DNA from: Scleroderma bovista
Taxonomy: Eukaryota > Basidiomycota > Agaricomycetes > Boletales > Sclerodermataceae
Direction of reading: 5' to 3'
Assembly (NCBI GenBank): GCA_037178675.1
Contig: JAYMGJ010000040.1
Span: 124,001 to 188,000, forward strand
DNA length: 64,000 bases
Shown here: piece after piece, positions 45,852 through 59,263 of the stretch
How the letters are laid out: each line of letters starts with the position of its first letter
How positions within the stretch are numbered: the stretch's first letter is position 1
Notes under the pieces: generated by a model
What the model saw: only the letters and a program-made list of their open reading frames with translations
Told to the model about the DNA's origin: nothing
The model's database searches: none
Translations under genes and position numbers: made by a program

Positions 45852-47589
45852 CTATTCGTCTATCCAATCTCCACCTCTGACACGGAGCACATATTCCCTT
45901 ACCCATAGTGGACGTCGCGCATGTTGAATCTGAAGTTGTTCTTTGTATCTCTGCTTTCTCAACTCTTCCTCGCTGGGTTCCCCACTCTCTATTGCCTCTG
46001 GTGTGCGTTCCATTGCGTTCATTTCTGTCCGCAGCCGCCCTTCACGTTGACGCAGGACAGTTCTTCTCCGATTGTACAGCTCTGGATGCAAAGTGGCGAT
46101 GATGAGCGACAAGAAGATCGTAACCTTCTGGGTAAAGGTCAATGGATCAGCAACCCTCGTGGGCTGTGTGGGCCACAGTAATTTGTTCTCGTTATGGACA
46201 TTCATAAGTGCTAAGCTGTCGATCAAGTTGTTAGATTGACCAGGAATGGGGGGCCCTTGTACAGGTTGGTGAGCATTATCTGTGTTTGGGGGTCTTGATT
46301 CAGGGGGGACCTGCCCATTATCTTGAGTGTTTGGCGGAGTTGGCGGCGCCGGTGCAGGTGCAGCACGGTCCCCATTATCCGCGCCGGCTGCGTCACCATT
46401 CCCCTGGTTCAAAGGTTGTAGAATAACAATTCGAACATGCGTCCACATCTCATATATGATCCACGCAGCGATACATAGCCCAAGGATGGGCTTGCGCGTG
46501 GGTGCAAAGAAGTAAAGCAAGAGAACGATTCGAAGCAACACCATCAGTAGAGGCGCAAGTAGAGCTCGAATAGGAACTTCTCGTAGCAGATTTGCACCTT
46601 GCTGTTCTGCGACCGCAGGACCAACGGGTACAGGGCCAAGCTGAGGAGTGGCATCAACGTTGGCGTTTGGTATTGCCCTCAGCGGAGGAAGACCCAAATG
46701 CTGGAGAAGTTCATTGACTTCCGGGGGAACAGAAGGTGTTTCTGGAACGGTGAGTGTGGGAAGGGGCGAGGGGATAGGCGGTAGTGACAATATTGAGAAG
46801 GTATATGTCAGGACCTTCAAAGCGTGCAACTGCTTGGGGCTGGGTATACCCATTGGCTCACGGAGAGCGAGATAGGATTGGCCACTATAAAATGTATGGG
46901 CATTGACGCACAACCGACAGTATAATTGTTTTTACCTGATTGTGACGATGTCGTAGTCAACATGACCCTGGCTAGTGGGAATACAGGAGGGGGAATCGCT
47001 GTCAAGGATAGTGGGCCAGACATACCCCCTCCTTTCCAAAGCTAGCTTTGCAAGGCTCCGCTTCGTCGGAACATCGGGTAAATCCTCTGGTGGGCAAAGC
47101 TTCGAATTCGAGAGCATATGCAACGCTTGCCAGTGTTTGAAACGAATAAATGCGAGTGTCTCATCGGGAACCGGGCCTGTGGACGATTGAGGGATAGCGG
47201 GGGGCTGTGAGCCGAGCGGATGGGTAGATGAAATCTGAGGGGATGAGACCGATGCTTCACACGATCCGGGTGGGGCACTAGTCCAAGCTGATGGCTGGAC
47301 AGATAAGTGAAGAATGCGCTGCTCGTCTAATGACTGGCATTCCAGAACATTACACCTGTAGGAACACGCCACGGCAAAGGTTACTCACAGACCATAGACC
47401 AGTAATCTTCTCCTCATCGTATAAATACCGCCCTCTCCAAATAATGCGCTGCCCTTCTGGCTGAGGGTGGCCTACACAAGTGCCGAATATTGCTTGCTTG
47501 ACATCACAAACAGTCGACGTTTCTGGAACAACAACAGTGAAGGAGTGAGAGTAAGCAGGAAGCTCGATGCGGACAGCAACGAGTGACAT
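45852..47589 (-). CDS. Ubiquitin-like domain membrane protein, HERP/Usa1-like ERAD factor
   Basis: The N-terminus is a ubiquitin-like domain (MSLVAVRIELPAYSHSFTVV, STVCDVKQAIFGTCVGHPQP, EGQRIIWRGRYLYDEEKITG, and after an intron SLDEQRILHLSVQPSAW). A central region has FIRFKHWQALHMLSNSKLCP. Later exons hold two or three hydrophobic segments (VPIRALLAPLLMVLLRIVLL, LYFFAPTRKPILGLCIAAWI, TFTQKVTIFLSLIIATLHPE), with a Pro/Asn-rich loop between. It ends REYVLRVRGGDWIDE. UBL plus membrane hairpin is the layout of HERP and yeast Usa1, scaffolds of the HRD1 ERAD complex. This is inferred from layout. The stop is at 45852-45854; the start is at 47589. Confidence 0.65.
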
Positions 47590-50092
<2,503 letters not shown>

Positions 50093-50223
50093 ATATCTTA
50101 TTCTTCGTTTTTCATCTAAGCTTGGACATTTTTTTCAACGATAATAGGAACTTTACAACCATATGATGTGTGCACATATATTGGATACGATTAGATTTAC
50201 TCTTCTCATGCGGTGGTGACTTT

Positions 50224-53200
50224 TTAGTAGACCTAGGCGATTTAGCGGTTAGCTTTAGAAATGTTGAAATCCATGACCCCACCTCCAGGACATATCGCTC
50301 TTCCTCTTTGAGATGTTCAAGGAATTCGCCAGCAGACTCTCGCGAGTGGCCCTGATTCTTCACCAAAGCGCCAACCAATGCTTCGTATACATCAGGGACA
50401 GGCCACGTAGGACCACACAAGTAGAACGCCCCCTTATGGTTCTTCAGCATATCTGCGAGAGTTTCGGCGTCGTCTAGCATCTTGTGCTGGATGTAGACTT
50501 TCTTTGGACCATCACGAGAGAAGGCCAAGCCCGCCTTAGTAATGGTTCCATCCTCGATGTATGCCTCAACCTCCTCTCCATAGAGGTACTCCTGTGACTG
50601 GTGGCGGGAACCGAAGTAATAGTACGTGGGCCCAACTGGGTGTCCCTGATGGGCGAGCCATGCACGGTGCTGGAGGAACGCGCGGAACGGTGCAGCACCA
50701 GTTCCAAGACCGGCCATGATAATGGGCTGCGTGGTATCTGGTGGTAACTAATGAGGGCTTAGGTGGGTCGGCGTTCAAATCTACAAAAAGTGTTTCATAC
50801 CTTCATCACACTTGGCTTGATGGACACCGTGACCTTCTGACCGACCTTCAGCCCAGCAAGATACCTCGTGCACTGCCCATACCGCTGCTTGCCTAGAGAA
50901 ACGATTGCAGTCAGCGATTGTCACTAGTCACCTAGACCAAACACTTGCCATTCGGTGCAGTCCACTCCACAGTCACGACCAGTAGGTCAACACGGTTGCC
51001 CACCACGCTCTGGGAACTGGCGATACTGTAATGCCTCGGCTTCGTATCCCCGATCAGTTCACAGAGTTTCTCGATGGGAGGTGTGGCACTGGGGTACAGT
51101 TGGAGGACGTCCGCAAAGGAGACTGTGTCCTTCTCGCCAAGCTTCTTGAATGTCGAGGAACCTTCTGGTGAACCAATAAATTGCAATGTCATCCTGTGCA
51201 CGCGGTCTGCAGCATACGGAGCGAGATCCGTGTAGAATGATTTCGGCGGCTTGCCGAACAAGTCAATTTGTTGTTGCAGAGCTTGGAAAACGGTACGTGT
51301 ATGCATCTGACCTTCACCGCCTGGAACAGGAATTGTGATCAGACGGTTTGGATTTACACCGTACCAAGCGCAAAAGTCGAGTACGTCTTGTTCGTCGTTC
51401 CACCCGTGAACACCAAGCGCTTCACCGATGGCATATTTTAACCCAGTCCCTTCCGTGTTAAACTCGAGGTGGAAAACGTTCCGGTCGTATTCAAGAGGCG
51501 TTAGACGACGATTGACAGAGCACGTAACAAGGAAAGTGCGTTCTGGAACATCTGGCCGAAGAGAGGGATCTTGACGGAATTCGTCGACCTCGAAAACGCC
51601 GGGAAGCGGCGGTGTGAAAGCCGACGGAAACAATATGTGCTTGGCTGCTTCGTGCCAGGACGAAACCTTTGATCCATTGTAAACGGTCTCGCCGTCAGCG
51701 GCGTCAACGCCGATTGCATTGAACTCAAGCTGTTTCAAAGTAGAAGGAGTATGTTTCCCCTCAAGGGCGGGCGTCAGAGGGTCCAAAGGTAACTGGACTT
51801 GAACCAGCTCCAGCCAGGTGCGAGCATTAAGCTTGGAAAATGTGTCGGAGCTGCACGGAATGGAAGCCACGCCTTGAGCTATTTTGCACACGAGATGTTC
51901 ATTGGATGATTTGCCCAGGTATAACCTCAAGAAGACAAGGAAGACAACCAAGTTAAGGACAAAGTGATGAGCTGTGATATCAGAAACAAGTTCGACGATT
52001 GGCTTGGCGTCTATGGTATAGAAGCGTAGCATTCGTTGTGTTGCGACTTCCAAAGTTTCGGGTGGCAGGTTTTCCAGAAGCTCAGTAGTAGACCATGATG
52101 TGAAGAGGAGAACGGTGGATCCAGCCTTTGCGTTATCCAAGGCAGCATGAGACCTGAGCATAGTGGGATCTAGGATACAAATGAAATCGGCCTTCTCACT
52201 TCCATCTAGAGGAAAAATGACCGAGAGTGGTAGGAACTTCTGAGAATCTGTTTTGGGTCCAACGACTACCCTGTCAGCCGTCAACGCCCCTGGCGTACTG
52301 AGCACGTCATGCCCAGTTACCCGACGCAGTGATGCTGCCCTGGAGAACGTATCCGCAACAAGCTGGTGGAAGAATGACAGACTGGCGGACGGTGTGCTGA
52401 GGAACAGAAGCTTGGTGAACGAAGGTGGAGTTTCTACCTCGAGTGGACGAGAGGAATCCTTGACAAGCTTGGAAAGATGGCTAGCAAACTGGCATGGGTG
52501 AGATTGGAATAGTTGTGTTTTTTCAGGGACAATACGTTGAGAGCGAATGATTCGCCCAGGAGAGAGGGGGTCATATAAGGACGAAAAAACGTCCATGAAG
52601 AGAGGCCCCTGAGTAGTATCGTTCGGAGTATCGTCGAAAACATAGATTTCTACCACAGAAGAAGGGATGATTTCTTGGAGAGCAACATCATTCCATGGAC
52701 GGAGAACCTTGACGATCACCACCGCGACACCTTGGAGACGACTAGCAAGGTGTTTCGCAGCGAGGGCCAACGGCCCATTGAGGAAGATAAGTGCTGTATG
52801 GGCATTCTCATCCCCAACAAATTCGAAGGGTGTATATCCAGCTTGGCGGAATGCGTCAAACACGCCGAAAGAAGGGCTTTCAGCATTGGAATGGTAGACA
52901 AGCTCGTGGCCAATCTCCCTGGCTGCGCAGTGGTGATCGAAAAGGTGGGCGACATGGGTACCAAGTTTGTACGCGAGTGCAGCGAAATCGACCGATTCCT
53001 GAGGCGTTGCAGAGAGCAAGATGGTGATATTGTCGGGGAGAAGACTCAGTGTGGCAGCCAGCGAAGCGAGGGTGGAAGAAAGGGCGAACTTGTCACCAGC
53101 AGGTGTAACGGCAGGAACCTGGATGACGAGTTTGCTGCGGGAGGATGGTGGCGGGAGATAGGAAAGAGACGGCGCCATTGCGGCAAGTCCAGTTGGAGAG

Positions 53201-53487
53201 GTGAATGCAGTCAAAACGGATCCATCGACGGCGTCCTGGCTGCTGCCTTCCGACAATCTCCCTACGAGAGAAAGGCCAGCACCAGCCCGTGTCTGGAGCG
53301 GAATGACTGGGACTGAGTTAGGCTGGGCTGATGCCCATGCTTTTGCAAGCACCCCGAAGCCAACCTGCTCAGCTACGTCGTACACGTAAACAGCGGAGCT
53401 GTTGGAAGTGCGCGAAGATATCCATTCTATGAGGTCCGACGCTGACCTCTTTGAAGGTTCTGTGACCTGCGAGGGTTCTGGATGCAT
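50224..53487 (-). CDS. MET10: Sulfite reductase (NADPH) flavoprotein alpha subunit Met10
   Basis: With the beta subunit, this enzyme reduces sulfite to sulfide in sulfur assimilation. It starts MHPEPSQVTEPSKRSASDLI. A long N-terminal region resembles the pyruvate-ferredoxin oxidoreductase domain of fungal Met10 (VYVYDVAEQVGFGVLAKAWA, EYDRNVFHLEFNTEGTGLKY after about residue 640). The FAD domain includes GDTKPRHYSIASSQSVVGNR (RxYS). After an intron near 50720-50940 the NADP domain reads IIMAGLGTGAAPFRAFLQHR, YYYFGSRHQSQEYLYGEE, VYIQHKMLDDAETLADMLKN and AFYLCGPTWPVPDVYEALVG. A final intron (50233 to about 50275) joins RYVLE to VY and the stop at 50224-50226. No FMN domain is seen, as in yeast Met10, where FMN sits on the partner. 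GH9 converges on it. Confidence 0.92.
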
Positions 53488-53593
53488 GGTAACTGAGGGA
53501 TGCCGTCGATCATCTCGCTGCAAACTTTTACTACTGACTCGATGACGCAAGTTGATGCAATCATTTCATAATCCATGATAACTAACTAACTAG

Positions 53594-54630
53594 TCATTCT
53601 TGTATGGTATTGAACAAACGATCACCCTACAAGTACCATAGTTAAATGCCTGTCATCCCACATACAAGTGCGGTTTACTCACAGTGTCACCCAAGCCAGG
53701 ATAGATCAGCCCGTCCCCCGTGATGCTTGGATCCACAGCGGCAACCCAGATCTGTCCATAATATTACCACCCCGTCTTCACTGGGAATGGAAGAACGATT
53801 ACCTCTAATCCTGGAAACTGTCTCTCTATGTTCTCTAAGCCCTGTTCAGATCCGAGCACGACAAGTAACTTGATATTAGACACTGGAACAACTCATTTTA
53901 GCAGTTCTCGGGATCTGCCAAAGATCAAAACTAACCAGGGACACCCCAATCGACCAGCATAGTGAGGGCAGCACATGCAGTACCGCCTGTGGCGACCAGA
54001 GGATCGAGAAGGAAGCAGATGTCTACGTTTCTTGTAGAAGGAAGCTTCGAATAATCTGCCAATATACCTATAAGTAATAGGGTATAGGGTGCTAGCTGAA
54101 CGAATACATACACTCGACGGGTTGTAGGCTGACTTTCTCTCGAAATATCCCAATGTGGTATACAGGCGCTGCTCTGATCCAGGACCGTCAAGTTACAAGG
54201 CGGAGGGCCAAGACCACGCACATTGATGGGATCTACTCACGGAAACAGGGTGAGGAGCGCGTCCGTCATGCCCAGACCTGCCCGCAGAATCGGGGTTAAT
54301 CCAATACGTGGTTTGATGAAAGAGCCCGTGAAAGGCGCGATGGGAGTTTGCTAGTTCCGTGGTCTCATTGGCAGTCGCGTCTCAGGACCATCTGAGACAC
54401 TCACTCCTTGGAAACTCTCCTCCTCTAGATCTCGAGACGCCTCGATACCCAACATCAAACTGATATCATGGATGCCCTGCAACCCGCATCTTTTATCGAA
54501 AGAAGACAGACAACTCTGTCCCGGTGCCTACCTCACGGAAATCTCTGGAACTGGTCGTCGTCAGACGAAGGTGCGAAAGGCGAGCATTGACGAGGGGATG
54601 TGACAGAACGTGGCGGTTCTTCCCTGGCAT
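53594..54630 (-). CDS. FUR1: Uracil phosphoribosyltransferase
   Basis: The enzyme salvages uracil to UMP with PRPP. It starts MPGKNRHVLSHPLVNARLSH, the usual opening, with LRLTTTSSRDFRE. It continues GIHDISLMLGIEASRDLEEE, FQGQTPIAPFTGSFIKPRIG, LTPILRAGLGMTDALLTLFP and YHIGIFREKVSLQPVEYYSK. The PRPP-binding loop has DICFLLDPLVATGGTACAAL. Near the end AAVDPSITGDGLIYPGLGDT is followed by an intron and GDRLFNTIQE. The uracil-binding YPGLGDTGDR motif is complete once that intron is removed. At least five introns are present. The start at 54630 is the family start; the stop is at 53594-53596. Confidence 0.93.
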
Positions 54631-54756
54631 GGTTGTAAGGCGAAGAGGGTGTGTGTATGCGGTGTACGACGTCGCTATATTTATGTAGATAGCATTCTTT
54701 CTAAACTGGGCTAAGACAATTGTGCTACACTCGAAACGACAAGAAGCTGCGTGCAT

Positions 54757-56091
54757 TCAGCGTCGCTTGTATTCGCATGGCTTCAAAACAGCACTTCGTG
54801 ACATCAGAGCAGTCCATTCCTGTTCTGACCTGGCAACCCTCGCTATCTTTTTAAACTGAAACAGAGTAAAGTGTGTGTTGCGATCGTCCTACAAGGCATT
54901 CAACAAGTGAGCGAACGCAAGTGTCGCCGAACCACCTACCTTCTTCTTGAGCTTGAAACCAACATCACGAATCAAAGAAACAAATTCATCCACAGTTCCG
55001 AAGCGACTGGAAACCTCGGCAATTTTCAGTTCACCCCTGCTGAAAGCAATTATGTATCACATCATACGAACGTTTGCCCTGCGTACCCTGGACGGAGTAT
55101 TCTCCAGGCCTCTCTTATGCATCCTGGCCAGTTGATGCCCATGAGGCTTAATGCACAGACAACAACATCGACGATCTGCCCTCCCCCTTCTGTGGGTTCT
55201 TGGGATAACGGCTCCGAGCCAGGGAGCGGAAGACGTGAACAGATATCGGCTTCGGTAACAAAGACCCCATCGGAAAGAAGATCAAATGATAACACATTTA
55301 TGCTTCTTGAATGTAAAGCCTTGGCTAGTGCAGCATCTCCGCATCCCAGATCTACAATGACCGACTTGGGAGGATATTTCGAGAGCTCATCGATGTAATG
55401 GGAGACTGGATTAGAGGGCCAGGATTGTACCTGATGTCTGAAACCAGCATGGTACTAGGTCCAATCGATCGGGACTCCGAATAAAATACGGTGGAAACAT
55501 CACTAACATCCTGGAAGACTTTGGGGTCCTCTTTTATCATTTTGACAGCCTCTGAACTGTCTGATTTGTACAGCTTCTCGTTTATAAGCCTTGCAAAGGA
55601 ATATGAACGCATAAAAACGATGATCATGGAAGCTCTCACCTGAAGCGAGCACCATCTAAGCTTTCTTTCATGTTTTTCTGCATTGACGTGAGACCTTGAT
55701 TAGACCTCGAAGGCTTCCAGGTGGGGCCAGAGAGTCCAGAGGTTGTCACAGAACTCGAACTCTTCGACTCATTGTGCTTATTTTTCTTTCCCTTAGGTGC
55801 AATGGGAGCGCTTCTGCTAGGGTCCTTTGGCGTCGAGGGATCCCCCTTCCCTGCCTGAGAACTCCGGTTACCATCGTTGTTGTGGGATCTTGCTTTGCCA
55901 GAAGCCTTCTTCTTAGAAGGTTGGGAATCACCGCTGCGGGTGTCATCGCCGAGCATTCTAACCAACTTCTCTAGATTGGCCTGGGCGGACTGCAGATCAT
56001 CGGGACTGTGTGAGGCACGGCGTTTGCGCTTTTTTGAAGCAGGCACTAGAGTAGAGGGAACAGACCACCCTGGGACCTGGAAGAGTGCCAT
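54757..56091 (-). CDS. RRP8: 25S rRNA adenine-N1 methyltransferase Rrp8
   Basis: Rrp8 makes m1A in the large-subunit rRNA in the nucleolus. The N-terminus is Lys/Ser-rich and disordered (MALFQVPGWSVPSTLVPASK, KKRKRRASHSPDDLQS). The methyltransferase domain has FQDYHAGFRHQVQSWPSNPV, SHYIDELSKYPPKSVIVDLG and CGDAALAK (SAM motif I, DLGCGDA). VLSFDLLSDGVFVTEADICS, VDVVVCALSLMGINWPGCIR and EAWRILRPG follow, then GELKIAEVSSRFGTVDEFVS and LIRDVGFKLKKKD. The last exon, after CTGTTTCAG at about 54860, reads FKKIARVARSEQEWTALMSR and ends KPCEYKRR. Both the FRHQV motif and the KPC-YKRR ending are Rrp8 hallmarks. The stop is at 54757-54759. Confidence 0.93.
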
Positions 56092-57003
56092 ATTCTGGAT
56101 CTAAGTTGGTATCCACCAAAACACGGTCGAGGTAGAGGTGAATGTTTGAACTAGCTTTTTGGCTCCGCGAGGCACAGTGCGCCGCATTCAAAGTCCACCA
56201 GACTCCGACTGAGTCGCAAAGTCTCGATCGGGACGATATTACATAAAGGGTGGGGTAGTGCAATATTTTGTGGTGTTGCAGGTTGTGGATACACTTGTAC
56301 TAATAGCATATAATCACCGGGGAAACCACTTTTCCATCGATGAGTCTGGTTACATCTTGCTTGATGCAGTTGGTCCGTCATAGGCTTCTATCTCGTCGAA
56401 TTTCCGTCGCGAGCTTGCCAGAACATAGTCACTTCACACCACTCGTTGTCACACTCTGCAGGATATTCAATTCCATCGAAAACGAGGATTCCGCACATTC
56501 TCCATGAGATTTTCTATGGGAATGCGCCCACAGGTCTCCACGAGTAGTACACGCCCTTCGAAGCCCGTTGGCATGTATAAGAGTCTTCCTGTCCCTTGGC
56601 ATCTCTGTCTCCGCGAATCATCTTAGCACTTCCTTATTCTCCCCTCATGAACGGTCAAAAGAGCAGCGCAAACAGCTCCATTGATACCACTACCGCCCGC
56701 AAATCGTTTCTTTCTTCTGTTGCTGCGCGCCCTTCGCCTACGTCTCGAAGAAATACATCCGACGTAGGATACTCTCCCTTGAACGGACGTGTCCGGTGAA
56801 AATTTACAACGAGTTAGGTATCCACCTCGAATGGGAATAGCGGTTTGGCTCCCCATCGATCTTCCTTATCAACACGGGAGCAGTCCAGTGACTCGTCTTC
56901 GCAAGCACCTTTGGTATGCAGTCTTGTTTTGTTTTGCATTCGCACTCAACCCTCTCATTAGCTTCCACCTTCCTTGGCTTCAGTTCCAATAGGCAGAACT
57001 GAT
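56092..57003. other. Spacer between RRP8 and the ATPase gene, possible extra 5' exons
   Basis: About 0.9 kb. A plus-strand ORF from 56341 (MSLVTSCLMQLVRHRLLSRR) looks like a basic leader, and another near 56650 (MNGQKSSANSSIDTTTARKS) could be an upstream exon of the ATPase gene. Neither has a family motif, so I leave them unassigned. Confidence 0.35.
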
Positions 57004-58889
57004 ATGACCATGACCAACGGTAGTAGGGTACGTTCTGTTGGCTCTCCCCTCTTACTTTGTACGGCCATGGTGCCATAGTGCTGATAATAGTATCATTCTT
57101 TTAGCCAGCACATCCTGTAACAAATGGTTTCGCATCTCAACAGTCACCTGATACTGCATACGTGAGTCTTGAAGCTCCCTGCAAGGACTACAGTTGAAGT
57201 TCCTCAGGACGAACTGCTTCTTCTCAGTGACGGTCCATCCAGCACCAAGGGGCGCAGCAAAGAACACGAATTGCGCACAGCTCCTATTATTACCCGCGAT
57301 GCTTATGTAGCTGCTGGCTACCATGACCAGGCAACACAGTATGGTGTCCTCGGTCGTACCATGAATATATTGTACGAGCATTTCGACTTATTCCCTGACT
57401 GAGCTGATCTCCATGTAGTAATGGCTCCGTATCATACTCGCCCATCGACCCCAGACTCTATGTTAACACCGTAAGCATGATTATTCTCTCTTTCTCGTTG
57501 TTGATTGTTATTGTAGAATGCTCCCTTTTCGGCTGTTATTTGTGGAGTTCAAGGGTCTGGAAAATCACATACCGTATCGGTATTGTTGGAAAACATGTTC
57601 ATTCCGAATCTGCCCTCGATAGGCACCTTGCGAAAATCATTATCCGGCCTCGTCCTCCATTTCGGTGAGGGAGGAGCTAGCGCCCGACCTTGCGAAGCTG
57701 CATGGGCCGCCTTTTCAGAAAATCCATTAGTCAAGACCCCAAAGGTCAAGGTGTATGTCTCCCGATCATCTCTTAAAACAATGACAGCCGTGTATGCGCC
57801 ACTCGGCAACAAAGTTACTGTGGAACCATTGCTATTCGACAAGAACGAGTTAGATGCTCAGGCATTTCTGTCCATGATGGCAGTCGGATCTTCTGAATCA
57901 GCCCCACTTTACATTCAAGGCGTGCTCGTATGTGGCCATGGCACCGTCGCCATATTGCTCCTGCTGATTAATTTGTAGTCGATTCTACGTGATCTCGGCG
58001 AAGATTTCACGTATGAAAGATTCATGGAGAAGCTGAACGAACGCAAGGAGTCTTTCAATCCAGCTCAGATTGCTGGCTTAGAGCAGCGTATGGCACTACT
58101 GAGGTCGCTTCTTGACAATGCAAAAGGCGCCCGTCCCAAGAATCGTTTTGCAGCTGGTCAATTGACCATTATAGACCTTTCCGATCCATTCCTTGACCCT
58201 GCTTCGGCATGCGGTCTGTTCGAGATCATATTGCGTCTCTTCGTTCGAGCGAATGTCGAAACGGGGAAGGTTCTCGTAGTAGACGAGGCTCACAAGGTAT
58301 GTATGCACATCAGGCCTTTGCAGTGATCTGACATAAACTTCAGTACCTGTCTCCAAACAAGGCAGCGGGACTAACCAATTCCCTTCTAACATTGACCCGC
58401 GAGCAACGCCACCTCGCTATGCGGGTCATTATCAGTACACAAGGTGAGTCCACGCAACTCCCACAGTTGTTGATTTGAAGGAGTAATTAGTCGATGACAG
58501 AGCCCACTGTCATTCCCCCTGTCTTACTTGACCTTTGTACTGTGTCTATCTTACACAGATTTTCCTCCCCGTCCTGGTGGGAGCATTTGTCGAAACACGT
58601 CTCGGCAGATATCTCAGGCGACGACGCCTTCAGTCGTGTGGTCAAGCTCGAGGTGTGTGCGTTCCTTGGCGTGTTTCCTTGACTAATGACACGTGGATGA
58701 TAGACGGGAGAGGCGATTGTACTTGCACCATCTGGATTCGGTGTCTTTCCAGATGCCCCCGCGGGGAGTGGCAAATCGAATGTTACCGTCCCGAAGCTCA
58801 ACCAATTCGGTCGACGATACCTCTTGATGAAAACCCGGCGCAGGATCACGAAAGATGGAGGATCATCCATTTTGGTACTTGAAGCTTGA
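57004..58889 (+). CDS. P-loop ATPase, HerA/FtsK-like fungal family
   Basis: The N-terminal exons are short and uncertain (MTMTNGSR, PAHPVTNGFASQQSPDTAY, VPQDELLLLSDGPSSTKG). The core is clear: NAPFSAVICGVQGSGKSHTV is the Walker A region, followed by SVLLENMFIPNLPSIGTLRK. Then VLVVDEAHKYL is Walker B with the catalytic Glu, and SLLTLTREQRHLAMRVIIST-QEP is a sensor-like strand. LTIIDLSDPFLDPASACGLF and LRLFVRANVETGK lie between. The C-terminus has LDLCTVSILHRFSSPSWWEH and SGFGVFPDAPAGSGKSNVTV. I know this as a conserved fungal P-loop protein of unknown function. A role in moving or clearing a polymer is only a guess. The start is uncertain; the stop is at 58887-58889. Confidence 0.65.
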
Positions 58890-59263
58890 GGAGTGACCCT
58901 TACCGGGACTTGACGTTGATAGAGGTTAGCTGCAAAATAATCAGTCTGACAATACAATTTATGTAAGTCAGTTCAGCGGCGTCCATGAGCTGACGTAGTT
59001 ACGAAATGCTGTTCAATGAAATCGTTTGGTCATTCGCCAGGTGTCACACTGTCCAATTGGTGTGTACAGAAAGGAGTTGACACCCAGATGCTTATGGGGA
59101 TGCCAGGATTACAGCCATAGGGCAAATACAAAGGGCGGTATAGGGAATGGGAGAATGCAGAAGTGAAACAAGATTACAGAAAGAAGATATGTGGAAGGAA
59201 AGGTAAGGCAGGTTTTTTGAACAAAACCATGCCAGTGATTGGTAGGCGTACAAGTCGTAAGTA
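58890..59263. other. Spacer between the convergent ATPase and Srk1-like kinase genes
   Basis: No gene is seen in these 374 bp, which probably hold the two 3' untranslated regions. Confidence 0.5.

Noticed and set aside
52675..53316. 213-codon open frame on the plus strand
   Set aside because: Antisense to MET10 and without any family motif.
50224..53487. MET10 as a degenerate sulfite reductase because no FMN domain is found
   Set aside because: Yeast-type Met10 also lacks FMN, which is carried by the partner subunit.
53488..53550. Upstream extension of MET10 to 53550
   Set aside because: That frame begins at TTG, not ATG. The first ATG is at 53487.
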